Assembly (NCBI GenBank): GCA_900540235.1
Contig: UQEY01000038.1
Location: forward strand, 1-19,023
Direction of reading: 5' to 3'
Source of the DNA: an uncultured Eubacteriales bacterium
GTDB taxonomy: Bacteria > Bacillota > Clostridia > Oscillospirales > Acutalibacteraceae
DNA length: 19,023 bases
Part shown: in pieces, positions 1 to 7,572 of the stretch
How the letters are laid out: each line of letters starts with the position of its first letter
How positions within the stretch are numbered: the first letter of the stretch is position 1
Program-made: the position numbers and the translations under genes
The notes under the pieces: model-generated
What the model was told of the DNA's origin: nothing
What the model saw: only the letters and a program-made list of their open reading frames with translations
Databases searched by the model: none

Positions 1-2543
1 CGGTTATGCTTAACCGTGCTCCTACACTTCACAGACTTGGTATTCAGGCATTTGAACCTGTACTTGTTGAGGGTAGAGCTATCAAACTTCATCCTCTTGC
101 TTGTACCGCATTCAACGCCGACTTCGACGGTGACCAGATGGCTGTCCATGTTCCTCTTTCGGCAGAGGCTCAGGCTGAAGCAAGAATGTTGATGCTTGCT
201 GCTAACAACCTTCTCAAACCGTCTGACGGTAAGCCTGTTACCGTTCCTACTCAGGATATGGTTATCGGTTCATACTACCTTACTATGATTAAAGAGGGTG
301 AGCCGGGTCAGCCAAGGTTCTTTAAGGACGAAGCAAGAACGCAAGAAGTAAGTTTTGACGAAGTTAAGAACGATATCAACAAGGGCTTTGACGACCCTCG
401 TGATTATGTTCCTAACCCGGCAATTCTTTGCGAAATTGACGAAGATGAATTTGCCGAGAAATACGGTTACTACCGTTCATATAAGCTTTACAGAGATAAG
501 GACGAAGCAATGATGGCTTATCAAGAGGGTTCTCTCGGTATGCATTCACCTGCTAAGATTCGTGTAACTCGTGAAGTTGAGGGTGTAACAAAGACAGGTA
601 TTATCATTACCACTATCGGCAGAATCATATTTAATAACCCAATTCCTCAGGACCTCGGTTTTGTTGACAGAACCAACCCTGATAAGGAATTCGACCTTGA
701 AGTTTCATTTGTTGTTAAGAAGAAACAGCTCGGTCAAATCGCTGAAAAATGTATCAATGTTCACGGCGTTTCTATCGCTTCTCATGTTCTTGACTCAATC
801 AAGGCTCAGGGCTATAAGTATTCAACCGTTTCAGGTACTACCGTTGCTGTTTGCGACGCACTTATCCCTGAAAAGAAGAAGGAATACCTTGCTCAAGCGG
901 AAGCAAAGGTTGATGAAATCACATACAACTATAACTACGGTCTTATTACTAATGAGGAGCGTTCTTCAGCAGTAATCAAAGCTTGGGAAGATTGTACAAA
1001 CAAGGTTTCTAACGAGCTTACAAGTAACTTCGACGGTGCGCATAACCCAATTCACATGATGGTAGACTCAGGTGCCCGTGGTAGTACATCACAGCTTCGT
1101 CAGCTTGCCGGTATGAGAGGTCTTATCGCCAACACAGCAGGTAAAACAATCGAAGTTCCTATTCGTGCTAACTACCGTGAAGGTCTTAATATTCTTGAAT
1201 ACTTCATTTCTTCTCGTGGTGCTCGTAAAGGTCTTGCCGATACAGCGCTTCGTACAGCCGACTCGGGTTACCTTACAAGAAGACTTGTTGATGTTTCGCA
1301 GGATGTTATCATTCGTGATGATGATTGCGGTTGTCACGACGGTATTGTTGTAACCAAGATTATGGACGGTAACCGTGTTCTTGAACCTCTTGAAGAAAGA
1401 CTTACCGGCAGATTTGTTGTTGACCCTGTTGTTGACCCTAACACAGGCGAAGTCATTATGGAAACTAATACAATGATGACTGCCGATGACGCTAAGCGTA
1501 TTGTTGACGCAGGTATTGAGTCAGTTAAGATTCGCTCGCTTATCACTTGTAAGTCACGCCACGGTGTTTGCCGCAAGTGCTACGGTGCTAACCTTGCATT
1601 TAACGAACCTGTTCAGGTTGGTGAGGCAGTTGGTATTATCGCAGCTCAGTCAATCGGTGAACCGGGTACTCAGCTTACAATGAGAACATTCCATACCGGC
1701 GGTGTTGCCGGCGGTGCCGATATTACACAGGGTCTTCCTCGTGTAGAAGAATTGTTTGAAGCAAGAAAGCCAAAGCAACTTGCTATCCTTTCTGAAATTG
1801 AAGGCGATGTTCGTTTTGAAGAAATCAAGAAGAGCCGCCATGTTATCGTATATAATAAGGACACAGCAGAGGAGAAGAAGTATCTTATTCCTTACGGTGC
1901 AAGACTTTGCGAAAATATCGTAGAGGGCGCTCATATTGCAAAGGGTACTGAACTTACACTCGGCGCTGTTAACCCTCATGATGTTCTTGCTATCCTCGGT
2001 GAAGAAGCTGTTTACAACTACCTTATTAAGGAAGTTCAGTTTGCTTACCGTACACAGGGTGTTGATATCAACGATAAGCATATCGAAGTTATCGTTCGTC
2101 AGATGCTCAAGAAGTGCACTGTTGACGAAGCCGGCGATACCGACCTCGTTGCAGGTACAATGGTTGATGTTTCTGCCGTTGACGAAGCTAACGATAAGAT
2201 TGAAGCAAGAATTAAAGCAGGCGAGGAAAACCTCAAGAAAGCAACTTATATTCCTATTCTTATGGGTATTACAAAGGCTTCTCTTGCAACAGATTCATTC
2301 CTTTCTGCCGCATCATTCCAGGAAACTACAAGAGTTCTTACCGACGCAGCTATCCGTGGTAAGAGTGACCCGCTTATCGGTCTTAAAGAAAATGTTATTA
2401 TCGGTAAACTTGTTCCTGCAGGTACCGGTATGGATGTATTCCGCAAGGTTGATGTTGTTCCGAGTTATTTTTCGGCTGAAAGCAGCGACGAAATTTTAAA
2501 TCTTGAACAATTACAAGAACTCTTGACAAACACTACTAACTAG
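1..2543 (+). CDS. rpoC: DNA-directed RNA polymerase subunit beta' (3' part, gene enters from the left edge)
   Basis: This is the C-terminal 846 or so residues of the largest RNA polymerase subunit; the reading frame is open from base 3 and the true start lies upstream, so the first in-frame ATG at 6 is internal. The catalytic Mg-binding motif NADFDGDQ is at residues 37-44 counted from that ATG. The bridge helix (SGARGSTSQLRQLAGMRGL) is near 354-372 and the trigger loop (ending GYLTRRLVDV) near 391-430. Four zinc-ligand cysteines fall at 441, 515, 522 and 525, with the same spacing as the second zinc site of E. coli beta'. The conserved end (SFLSAASFQETTRVLTDAA, then the GKLVPAGTGM region) is intact. 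The protein is cytoplasmic and forms half of the active-site cleft. rpoB is expected just upstream, outside the window. The last 21 bases also hold the -35 box of the rpsL promoter. Confidence 0.98.
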   Translation, partial: VMLNRAPTLHRLGIQAFEPVLVEGRAIKLHPLACTAFNADFDGDQMAVHVPLSAEAQAEARMLMLAANNLLKPSDGKPVTVPTQDMVIGSYYLTMIKEGEPGQPRFFKDEARTQEVSFDEVKNDINKGFDDPRDYVPNPAILCEIDEDEFAEKYGYYRSYKLYRDKDEAMMAYQEGSLGMHSPAKIRVTREVEGVTKTGIIITTIGRIIFNNPIPQDLGFVDRTNPDKEFDLEVSFVVKKKQLGQIAEKCINVHGVSIASHVLDSIKAQGYKYSTVSGTTVAVCDALIPEKKKEYLAQAEAKVDEITYNYNYGLITNEERSSAVIKAWEDCTNKVSNELTSNFDGAHNPIHMMVDSGARGSTSQLRQLAGMRGLIANTAGKTIEVPIRANYREGLNILEYFISSRGARKGLADTALRTADSGYLTRRLVDVSQDVIIRDDDCGCHDGIVVTKIMDGNRVLEPLEERLTGRFVVDPVVDPNTGEVIMETNTMMTADDAKRIVDAGIESVKIRSLITCKSRHGVCRKCYGANLAFNEPVQVGEAVGIIAAQSIGEPGTQLTMRTFHTGGVAGGADITQGLPRVEELFEARKPKQLAILSEIEGDVRFEEIKKSRHVIVYNKDTAEEKKYLIPYGARLCENIVEGAHIAKGTELTLGAVNPHDVLAILGEEAVYNYLIKEVQFAYRTQGVDINDKHIEVIVRQMLKKCTVDEAGDTDLVAGTMVDVSAVDEANDKIEARIKAGEENLKKATYIPILMGITKASLATDSFLSAASFQETTRVLTDAAIRGKSDPLIGLKENVIIGKLVPAGTGMDVFRKVDVVPSYFSAESSDEILNLEQLQELLTNTTN

Positions 2544-2552
2544 TGGTATAAT
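2523..2552 (+). promoter_or_regulatory. Promoter for rpsL, overlapping the end of rpoC
   Basis: A perfect -35 TTGACA (2523-2528) is followed after 18 bases by a perfect -10 TATAAT (2547-2552), with an extended -10 TG one base upstream (2544-2545). The -35 lies inside the last codons of rpoC. Transcription would start near 2559, giving a leader of about 180 nt before the rpsL start. This lets the ribosomal protein genes be transcribed independently of rpoBC. Confidence 0.8.
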
Positions 2553-2559
2553 GCTAAAT

Positions 2560-2720
2560 CGTGTGAGGAAACTTTGTGAAATTATAACAAAGTTTAGCGC
2601 ATTAATTTAGTTAAAAACACAACATATTGGGGTGAGCTTCGTGCTTACCCCAAGGTGTGCGTTTAATTGATATGCTGATTTTCGGCATATGAATTATACG
2701 CACACAGCGTATAAATAATT
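2560..2720 (+). promoter_or_regulatory. Structured 5' leader of the rpsL-rpsG-fusA transcript
   Basis: Three hairpins can be read directly. The first pairs 2569-2577 with 2587-2595 (9 bp, AAACTTTGT type). The second pairs 2629-2637 with 2643-2651 (GGGGTGAGC/GCTTACCCC, one G-T pair, loop TTCGT). The third pairs 2655-2678 with 2682-2705 as blocks of 8, 5 and 9 pairs separated by a T-T and a G-G mismatch, closed by a 3-nt loop. None is followed by a T-tract, so these are not terminators of the usual kind. Upstream TAAA/TTTAGC bases near 2555 and 2593-2598 could offer an alternative pairing for the first hairpin. Leaders of ribosomal operons often bind one of the encoded proteins; whether this one does is inference. 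Confidence 0.55.
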
Positions 2721-2738
2721 TTGAAAGGAGATAAACTA

Positions 2739-3161
2739 TTGCCTACCTTTAATCAGCTCGTAAGAACAGGTCGTAAGACCATCGAGAAAAAGTCAAAGAC
2801 ACCTGCACTTTTAAAGGGTTTAAACACAAAGAAGAATGTTGTAACAGACAACAACTCACCACAAAAGCGTGGCGTTTGTACTGCTGTTAAGACTGCAACA
2901 CCTAAGAAGCCTAACTCAGCTCTTCGTAAGATTGCCAGAGTTCGTCTTACAAACGGTATTGAAGTATCAGCTTACATCCCTGGCGTTGGTCATAACCTTC
3001 AGGAACACTCTGTAGTTATGATTCGTGGCGGCCGTGTTAAGGACCTTCCTGGTGTTCGTTACCACATCATCCGTGGTACACTTGATACACAGGGTGTAAA
3101 CGGCAGAATGCAGAGCCGTTCTAAGTACGGTGCAAAGAAGCCAAAGGCTGCTAAGAAGTAA
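2739..3161 (+). CDS. rpsL: 30S ribosomal protein S12 (TTG start)
   Basis: This encodes a 140-residue S12, part of the decoding centre of the small subunit. The start is the TTG at 2739: AAAGGAG at 2724-2730 sits 8 bases upstream, and translation then reads MPTFNQLVR, the universal S12 N-terminus. An earlier TTG at 2721 overlaps that ribosome binding site and is not a credible start. The protein has the longer Firmicutes N-terminal region (roughly residues 28-44) compared with the 124-residue E. coli protein. The streptomycin-contact loops are of wild type: TPKKPNS at 54-60 and GRVKDLPGVRYH at 98-109, with both sensitive lysines present. The tail is lysine-rich. It leads a cluster with rpsG and fusA. 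Confidence 0.97.
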   Translation: MPTFNQLVRTGRKTIEKKSKTPALLKGLNTKKNVVTDNNSPQKRGVCTAVKTATPKKPNSALRKIARVRLTNGIEVSAYIPGVGHNLQEHSVVMIRGGRVKDLPGVRYHIIRGTLDTQGVNGRMQSRSKYGAKKPKAAKK

Positions 3162-3290
3162 GCCTGATTTTTAAATGGATAACAATAGTTTATATACCTA
3201 TATATATCAGCGTATATGACCTTTTGTTGACTCCACGGAAAAACCGAGTACCTATGAACTCATTAAAAATTATGAAGGAGGGAAGCGAAG
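3162..3290 (+). other. rpsL-rpsG spacer with short competing stems
   Basis: This 129-nt gap can form a 6-bp stem pairing 3192-3197 with 3212-3217, and a second stem in which CGG (3236-3238) pairs CCG (3244-3246) over an AAAAA loop, extended by ACT/AGT. The bases GAGT at 3246-3249 can pair either with ACTC at 3230-3233 or with ACTC at 3258-3261. In E. coli the equivalent spacer is where S7 binds its own mRNA; a similar role here is inference. A strong ribosome binding site AAGGAGGG ends at 3282, before rpsG. Confidence 0.3.
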
Positions 3291-3761
3291 ATGCCAAGAA
3301 GAGGCCAAATCGCTAAGCGTGATGTATTACCTGATCCTGTGTACAATTCAAAGCTTGTAACAAGACTTATCAACAGCATCATGCTTGATGGAAAGAAGGG
3401 CGTCGCTCAGAAAATCGTTTACGACGCATTCGACATCATTAAGGAAAAAACAGGCAACGAACCACTTGAAACTTTTGAAGCTGCAATGGAAAATGTTATG
3501 CCTGTACTTGAAGTTAAAGCACGCCGTGTCGGTGGTGCAACATACCAAGTACCTCTTGAGGTTCGTCCTGAAAGAAGACAGACTTTAGGTCTTCGTTGGA
3601 TTACTCTTTACGCTCGTCAGCGTTCAGAGAGAACTATGAGAGAGCGCCTTGCTGCTGAAATTATGGACGCTGTTAACAAAACAGGCGGCGCAGTTAAGAA
3701 GTGCGACGATACACACAAGATGGCAGAAGCAAACAAAGCATTTGCTCATTTCAGATATTAA
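3291..3761 (+). CDS. rpsG: 30S ribosomal protein S7
   Basis: This is a 156-residue protein, the normal length for S7, starting MPRRGQIAKRDVLPDP and ending in an intact helical C-terminus. S7 nucleates assembly of the 3' major domain of 16S rRNA (the head of the 30S subunit) and lies near the E site. Recognisable conserved stretches are the KLVTRLINSIMLDGKK region, the beta-hairpin VKARRVGGATYQVP and the motif RPERRQTLGLRW. The start is fixed by AAGGAGGG at 3275-3282, 8 bases before the ATG. It follows rpsL by 129 bases and precedes fusA by only 12, so it is almost certainly cotranscribed with both. In other bacteria S7 is the repressor of this operon. Confidence 0.98.
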   Translation: MPRRGQIAKRDVLPDPVYNSKLVTRLINSIMLDGKKGVAQKIVYDAFDIIKEKTGNEPLETFEAAMENVMPVLEVKARRVGGATYQVPLEVRPERRQTLGLRWITLYARQRSERTMRERLAAEIMDAVNKTGGAVKKCDDTHKMAEANKAFAHFRY

Positions 3762-3773
3762 TAGGAGGGTATT

Positions 3774-5882
3774 ATGTCAAGACAAGTATCTCTTGAGATG
3801 ACAAGAAATATTGGCATTATGGCTCATATTGATGCAGGTAAAACTACAACCACCGAGCGTATTCTGTATTATACAGGTGTAAACCACAAGATTGGTGAAA
3901 CACACGAAGGTGCTGCAACAATGGACTGGATGGAGCAGGAGCAGGAGCGTGGTATCACAATCACATCTGCTGCAACTACTTGTTTCTGGAAAAAGCATAG
4001 AATCAATATTATCGATACACCGGGTCACGTTGACTTCACAGTTGAAGTACAGCGTTCACTTCGTGTACTTGACGGTTCGGTTACCGTTCTTTGTGCAAAG
4101 GGTGGTGTTGAGCCGCAGTCTGAAACCGTATGGCGTCAGGCTGATGAATATAAAGTACCTCGTATGATATTCGTTAACAAGATGGATATTATGGGTGCTG
4201 ACTTCTACAGAGCTCTTGATATGGTTAAAGACCGTTTCAAATGTAATGCTCTTCCTATCCAGCTTCCAATCGGAAGTGAGGATACTTTCGAGGGTATTAT
4301 CGACCTCGTTGAAAATCATGCCGTAATCTATATCGACCCTGATAAAGAAAAGGGTATGAAGTTTGAAATCAGGGATATCCCTGATGATATGAAAGAAATC
4401 GCTGCTAGGTACAGAACCGAGCTTGTTGAGCATGTAGCAGAGATGGACGAAAACCTTATGGAAAAGTATTTTGAAGAGGGTGAAGAAGCTATCACCGTTG
4501 ACGAAATCAAAAAGGTTATTCGTAAGTCAACTATCGCTAACTCAATGGTTCCTGTATGCTGCGGTACAGCATATCGTAATATGGGTGTTCAGCCACTCCT
4601 CGATGCAATCGTTGACTATATGCCGGCTCCTACCGATGTAGAGTCAATCAAGGGTGTAAACCCTGACACTGAGGAAGAAGAATTCCGTCATTCATCTGAC
4701 AGTGAACCTTTCTCAGCACTTGCATTTAAGATTGCAACTGACCCATTCGTTGGTAAGATTTGTTTCTTCCGTGTATATTCAGGTCAGATTGCTGCCGGTA
4801 CTCCTTGCCTTAACTCAGTTAAGGACCAGAAGGAAAGAATGGGCAGAATTCTCCTTATGCACGCTAACCACAGAGAAGATATTCCTATCGCTTACTCAGG
4901 TGATATCGCAGCCGCTGTAGGTTTAAAGAATACTACAACCGGTGATACTCTTTGTGATGAAGATCATCCTATCATTCTTGAATCAATGAATTTCCCTGAC
5001 CCTGTTATCCGTGTTGCTATTGAGCCTAAGACTAAAGCAGGTCAGGAAAAGATGGGTATTGCTCTTGCAAAACTTGCAGAAGAAGACCCAACATTTAAAG
5101 CATATACCGATGAAGAAACCGGACAAACTATTATCGCAGGTATGGGTGAACTTCACCTTGAGATTATAGTTGACCGTCTTCTTCGTGAATTTAAGGTTGA
5201 GGCTAATGTAGGCGCACCTCAGGTTGCTTACAAGGAAACTATTCAGACTGAAAGTGCTTCTGACCTCAAGTATAAGAGACAGTCAGGTGGTTCAGGTCAG
5301 TACGGTCATGTTAAGATTCGTATTATGCCTAACCTTGATGAAAATGGCATCGGCAAGGGTTACGAATTTGTTAACCAAATCGTCGGCGGTGCTATTCCTA
5401 AGGAATATATCCCTGCTGTTGACGCCGGTATCCAGGGCGCTATGAAGAGCGGTATCCTCGCCGGCTACAATGTAGTAGATGTTCGTGTTGAACTTTATGA
5501 TGGTTCTTATCACGAAGTCGACTCTTCTGAAATGGCATTTAAGATTGCCGGTTCTATGGCATTCAAGGATGCTGCTAAGAAGGCAAACCCAATCATCCTC
5601 GAACCTATGATGAAGGTTACAGTTATCGTTCCTGAAGAATATATGGGCGATGTTATCGGTGACCTTAACTCTCGTCGTGGTCAGATTCAGGGTATGGAAG
5701 ACAGAGCAGGTGCTAAGCAGATTAATGCAAGAGTACCTCTTTCAGAGATGTTCGGTTATGTTAACGACCTTCGTTCTAAGACTCAGGGTCGTGGACAGTA
5801 CACAATGGAACCGGACGGTTATGAACCTGTTCCTAAGTCAATTAGTGAGTCAATCATTAGCGAAAGAGCTAAAAAAGACTAA
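3774..5882 (+). CDS. fusA: Elongation factor G
   Basis: This is a 702-residue translational GTPase that moves tRNA and mRNA through the ribosome and also acts in ribosome recycling. The P-loop AHIDAGKT is at residues 17-24, the switch I end RGITI near 59-63, the G3 motif DTPGH at 81-85 and the G4 motif NKMD at 135-138. Domains II to V are complete, with the domain IV tip region around the GGSGQYGHVKIR stretch. Length matches E. coli EF-G (704). The start ATG follows AGGAGGG at 3763-3769 by four bases. It sits 12 bases after rpsG and is cotranscribed with it. I see no hallmark of a ribosomal protection protein such as TetM, which is shorter and lacks this operon context. Confidence 0.98.
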   Translation: MSRQVSLEMTRNIGIMAHIDAGKTTTTERILYYTGVNHKIGETHEGAATMDWMEQEQERGITITSAATTCFWKKHRINIIDTPGHVDFTVEVQRSLRVLDGSVTVLCAKGGVEPQSETVWRQADEYKVPRMIFVNKMDIMGADFYRALDMVKDRFKCNALPIQLPIGSEDTFEGIIDLVENHAVIYIDPDKEKGMKFEIRDIPDDMKEIAARYRTELVEHVAEMDENLMEKYFEEGEEAITVDEIKKVIRKSTIANSMVPVCCGTAYRNMGVQPLLDAIVDYMPAPTDVESIKGVNPDTEEEEFRHSSDSEPFSALAFKIATDPFVGKICFFRVYSGQIAAGTPCLNSVKDQKERMGRILLMHANHREDIPIAYSGDIAAAVGLKNTTTGDTLCDEDHPIILESMNFPDPVIRVAIEPKTKAGQEKMGIALAKLAEEDPTFKAYTDEETGQTIIAGMGELHLEIIVDRLLREFKVEANVGAPQVAYKETIQTESASDLKYKRQSGGSGQYGHVKIRIMPNLDENGIGKGYEFVNQIVGGAIPKEYIPAVDAGIQGAMKSGILAGYNVVDVRVELYDGSYHEVDSSEMAFKIAGSMAFKDAAKKANPIILEPMMKVTVIVPEEYMGDVIGDLNSRRGQIQGMEDRAGAKQINARVPLSEMFGYVNDLRSKTQGRGQYTMEPDGYEPVPKSISESIISERAKKD

Positions 5883-5909
5883 TTAGTTGCTTATATTTTT
5901 AAAAAACTC

Positions 5910-5938
5910 TTGATATTTCTATCTTTATTTGATAGAAT
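5910..5938 (+). promoter_or_regulatory. Probable promoter for tuf
   Basis: TTGATA (5910-5915), a 17-base spacer and TAGAAT (5933-5938) form a reasonable promoter, strengthened by an extended -10 TG at 5930-5931. It would give tuf its own transcript in addition to readthrough from fusA. The inverted repeat at 5912-5941 lies over most of it. Confidence 0.5.
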
Positions 5939-5941
5939 ATC
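5912..5941. repeat. Inverted repeat over the tuf promoter
   Basis: The arm GATATTTCTATC (5912-5923) is the reverse complement of GATAGAATATC (5931-5941) apart from one extra T, with a 7-base spacer. As RNA it would be an 11-bp AT-rich hairpin, but the bases that follow (TTTGACAAA) are not a proper T-tract, so termination would be weak. It may be an operator or an RNA-processing site. Confidence 0.45.
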
Positions 5942-5984
5942 TTTGACAAATTTTCTATTGTAAATTTTAAGGAGGAAAATTCCA

Positions 5985-7178
5985 ATGGCAAAAGAACATT
6001 TTAATCGTACCAAGCCACATGTAAACATTGGTACAATCGGTCACGTTGACCATGGTAAGACTACTCTTACTGCTGCTATCACAAAGTATCTTGCAAACAA
6101 GGGCTATGCAAAGTTTGAAGACTATGCAGATATCGATAAGGCTCCTGAAGAAAGAGAACGTGGTATCACAATCAACACAGCTCATGTTGAGTACGAAACT
6201 GACAAGCGTCACTATGCTCACGTTGACTGCCCGGGCCATGCTGACTATATCAAGAACATGATCACAGGTGCTGCTCAGATGGACGGCGCTATCCTTGTTA
6301 TCGCTGCTACTGACGGTCCTATGGCTCAGACTAAAGAACACCTTCTCCTTGCTCGTCAGGTAGGCGTTCCAGCAATCATCGTATTCCTTAACAAGACTGA
6401 CCAAGTTGATGACCCAGAACTCCTTGAACTCGTTGAAATGGAAGTTCGTGAAACTCTCGCTGAATATGAATTCGACGACGAATGCCCAATCATCAAGGGT
6501 TCAGCTCTTAAGGCTCTTGAAGCTCCATCAAATGACGATCCTGCTTGCGAATGCATTAAGGAACTCATGGATGCAGTTGACGAATATATCCCAACTCCTG
6601 ACCGTAAGTCAGACCTTCCTTTCCTTATGCCTGTTGAAGATGTATTCACAATCACAGGTCGTGGTACAGTTGCTACAGGTAGAGTAGAAAGAGGTAAGCT
6701 TAACACTAACGATACAGTTGAAATGGTTGGTCTTCGTGAAGAAATCCGTTCAACAGTATGTACAGGTATCGAAATGTTCAGAAAGATTCTTGACTATGCT
6801 GAAGCTGGTGACAACATCGGTTGTCTTCTTCGTGGTGTTCAGAGATCAGATATCGAGCGTGGTGAAGTTCTTGCAGCTCCTGGTTCTATCCATCCACACA
6901 CCAAGTTCTCAGGTCAGGTTTATGTTCTTTCAAAGGACGAAGGTGGCCGTCATACTCCTTTCTTCAACAACTATCGTCCACAGTTCTATTTCAGAACAAC
7001 TGACGTAACAGGTGTTATCACTCTTCCGGAAGGCACAGAGATGTGTATGCCTGGCGATAATGTAGTTATGAATGTTGAACTCATCACTCCAATCGCTATT
7101 GAAGAAGGTCTTCGTTTCGCTATCCGTGAAGGTGGTAGAACAGTAGGTTCAGGCGTTGTTACAGCTATCAACGAGTAA
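5985..7178 (+). CDS. tuf: Elongation factor Tu
   Basis: This is a 397-residue GTPase that delivers aminoacyl-tRNA to the ribosomal A site. The P-loop GHVDHGKT is at residues 19-26, the switch I end RGITI at 59-63, DCPGH with the catalytic histidine at 81-85, and NKTD at 136-139. Domains II and III are complete through the C-terminal VGSGVVTAINE. AAGGAGG lies a few bases before the start. It follows fusA by 102 bases, a gap that holds a probable promoter and an inverted repeat, and is followed at once by a strong terminator, so it closes the rpsL-rpsG-fusA-tuf block. The S10 ribosomal gene cluster, which follows tuf in some Firmicutes, is not next here. Confidence 0.98.
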   Translation: MAKEHFNRTKPHVNIGTIGHVDHGKTTLTAAITKYLANKGYAKFEDYADIDKAPEERERGITINTAHVEYETDKRHYAHVDCPGHADYIKNMITGAAQMDGAILVIAATDGPMAQTKEHLLLARQVGVPAIIVFLNKTDQVDDPELLELVEMEVRETLAEYEFDDECPIIKGSALKALEAPSNDDPACECIKELMDAVDEYIPTPDRKSDLPFLMPVEDVFTITGRGTVATGRVERGKLNTNDTVEMVGLREEIRSTVCTGIEMFRKILDYAEAGDNIGCLLRGVQRSDIERGEVLAAPGSIHPHTKFSGQVYVLSKDEGGRHTPFFNNYRPQFYFRTTDVTGVITLPEGTEMCMPGDNVVMNVELITPIAIEEGLRFAIREGGRTVGSGVVTAINE

Positions 7179-7202
7179 TCTATACCTTACTTTTTAAATT
7201 GA

Positions 7203-7232
7203 AGGTTGTCACTTCAGTGGCAACCTTTTTTT
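7203..7232 (+). terminator. Intrinsic terminator after tuf
   Basis: AGGTTGTCAC (7203-7212) pairs with GTGGCAACCT (7217-7226) over a TTCA loop: 10 bp with one G-T pair, followed by a run of six T. The next promoter begins two bases later. Confidence 0.93.
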
Positions 7233-7233
7233 G

Positions 7234-7262
7234 TTGACAAAATATATACTATATTTTATAAT
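7234..7262 (+). promoter_or_regulatory. Consensus promoter driving the cobalamin riboswitch transcript
   Basis: A perfect TTGACA (7234-7239) and a perfect TATAAT (7257-7262) are separated by exactly 17 bases. Transcription would begin near 7269, which is the first base of the riboswitch P1 stem. A promoter this close to consensus implies that control is exerted after initiation, by the riboswitch. Confidence 0.92.
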
Positions 7263-7268
7263 ATTTGT

Positions 7269-7474
7269 TGTACATAGGTTTTTGCATTTTGATGCAAGAT
7301 TAAAAGGGAATTCAGTGAGAATCTGAAGCAGTCCGAACCTCTACTGTATTTGCAGACGAAAAATCTAAGCGCAGCCATTGCTCTTTTGAGTGAGAAGGCA
7401 GATTTTGAGGATGAAGCATAAGTCAGGAGACCTGCCATGTACATTTTTGCAGTGCTTTAGGTTGGAAGTCAGCA
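7269..7474 (+). promoter_or_regulatory. Cobalamin (B12) riboswitch, aptamer and P13
   Basis: The B12 box AGTCAGGAGACCTGCC is at 7421-7436, preceded by GGATGAAGC (7409-7417) and the conserved elements around GCCATTG and GAGAAGGC. The 5' half carries AAAAGGGAA near 7302, CAGTGAGAATCTG near 7313-7325 and CTCTACTGT near 7339-7347, all standard parts of the family. Stem P1 pairs 7269-7275 with 7437-7443 (7 bp). Downstream, 7448-7458 can pair with 7465-7474 to form P13, whose loop contains AGGTT (7459-7463), complementary to AACCT in loop L5 (7336-7340): the expected L5-L13 kissing contact. I cannot assign the AdoCbl or MeCbl/AqCbl subclass by eye. It is expected to turn the downstream gene off when cobalamin is bound. 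Confidence 0.93.
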
Positions 7475-7519
7475 TATCAGCTTACACTTAGTTGTAGGCT
7501 TATTTGCTTTGTTCTTTTT

Positions 7520-7544
7520 GCACTGTTTTTGCAGTGCTTTTTTT
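7520..7544 (+). terminator. Riboswitch-controlled terminator upstream of the 815-residue protein
   Basis: GCACTG (7520-7525) pairs with CAGTGC (7532-7537) over a 6-nt loop, followed by seven T (7538-7544), and lies just before the ribosome binding site at 7561. The 5' arm can instead pair with GCAGTGC at 7449-7455, which is locked inside P13 when the riboswitch is folded with ligand. This gives a simple antiterminator/terminator switch. Confidence 0.8.
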
Positions 7545-7572
7545 ATTGCCTGTAAAAAAGAAAGGAGAAAGT

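Noticed and set aside
1650..2081. A 143-codon open frame on the minus strand inside rpoC, and similar frames inside fusA and tuf
   Set aside because: They lie fully antisense to highly conserved genes, lack ribosome binding sites and give protein sequences with no recognisable domain; they are by-products of the codon use of the real genes.
5943..5948. A perfect TTGACA just upstream of tuf
   Set aside because: No acceptable -10 box follows at 16-18 bases; the TTGATA/TAGAAT pair upstream is the better promoter.
7504..7572. An upstream in-frame start that would add 23 residues to the riboswitch-controlled protein
   Set aside because: It lies within the terminator region of the riboswitch and lacks a ribosome binding site, while ATG 7573 has AAAGGAG and begins a clear signal peptide.
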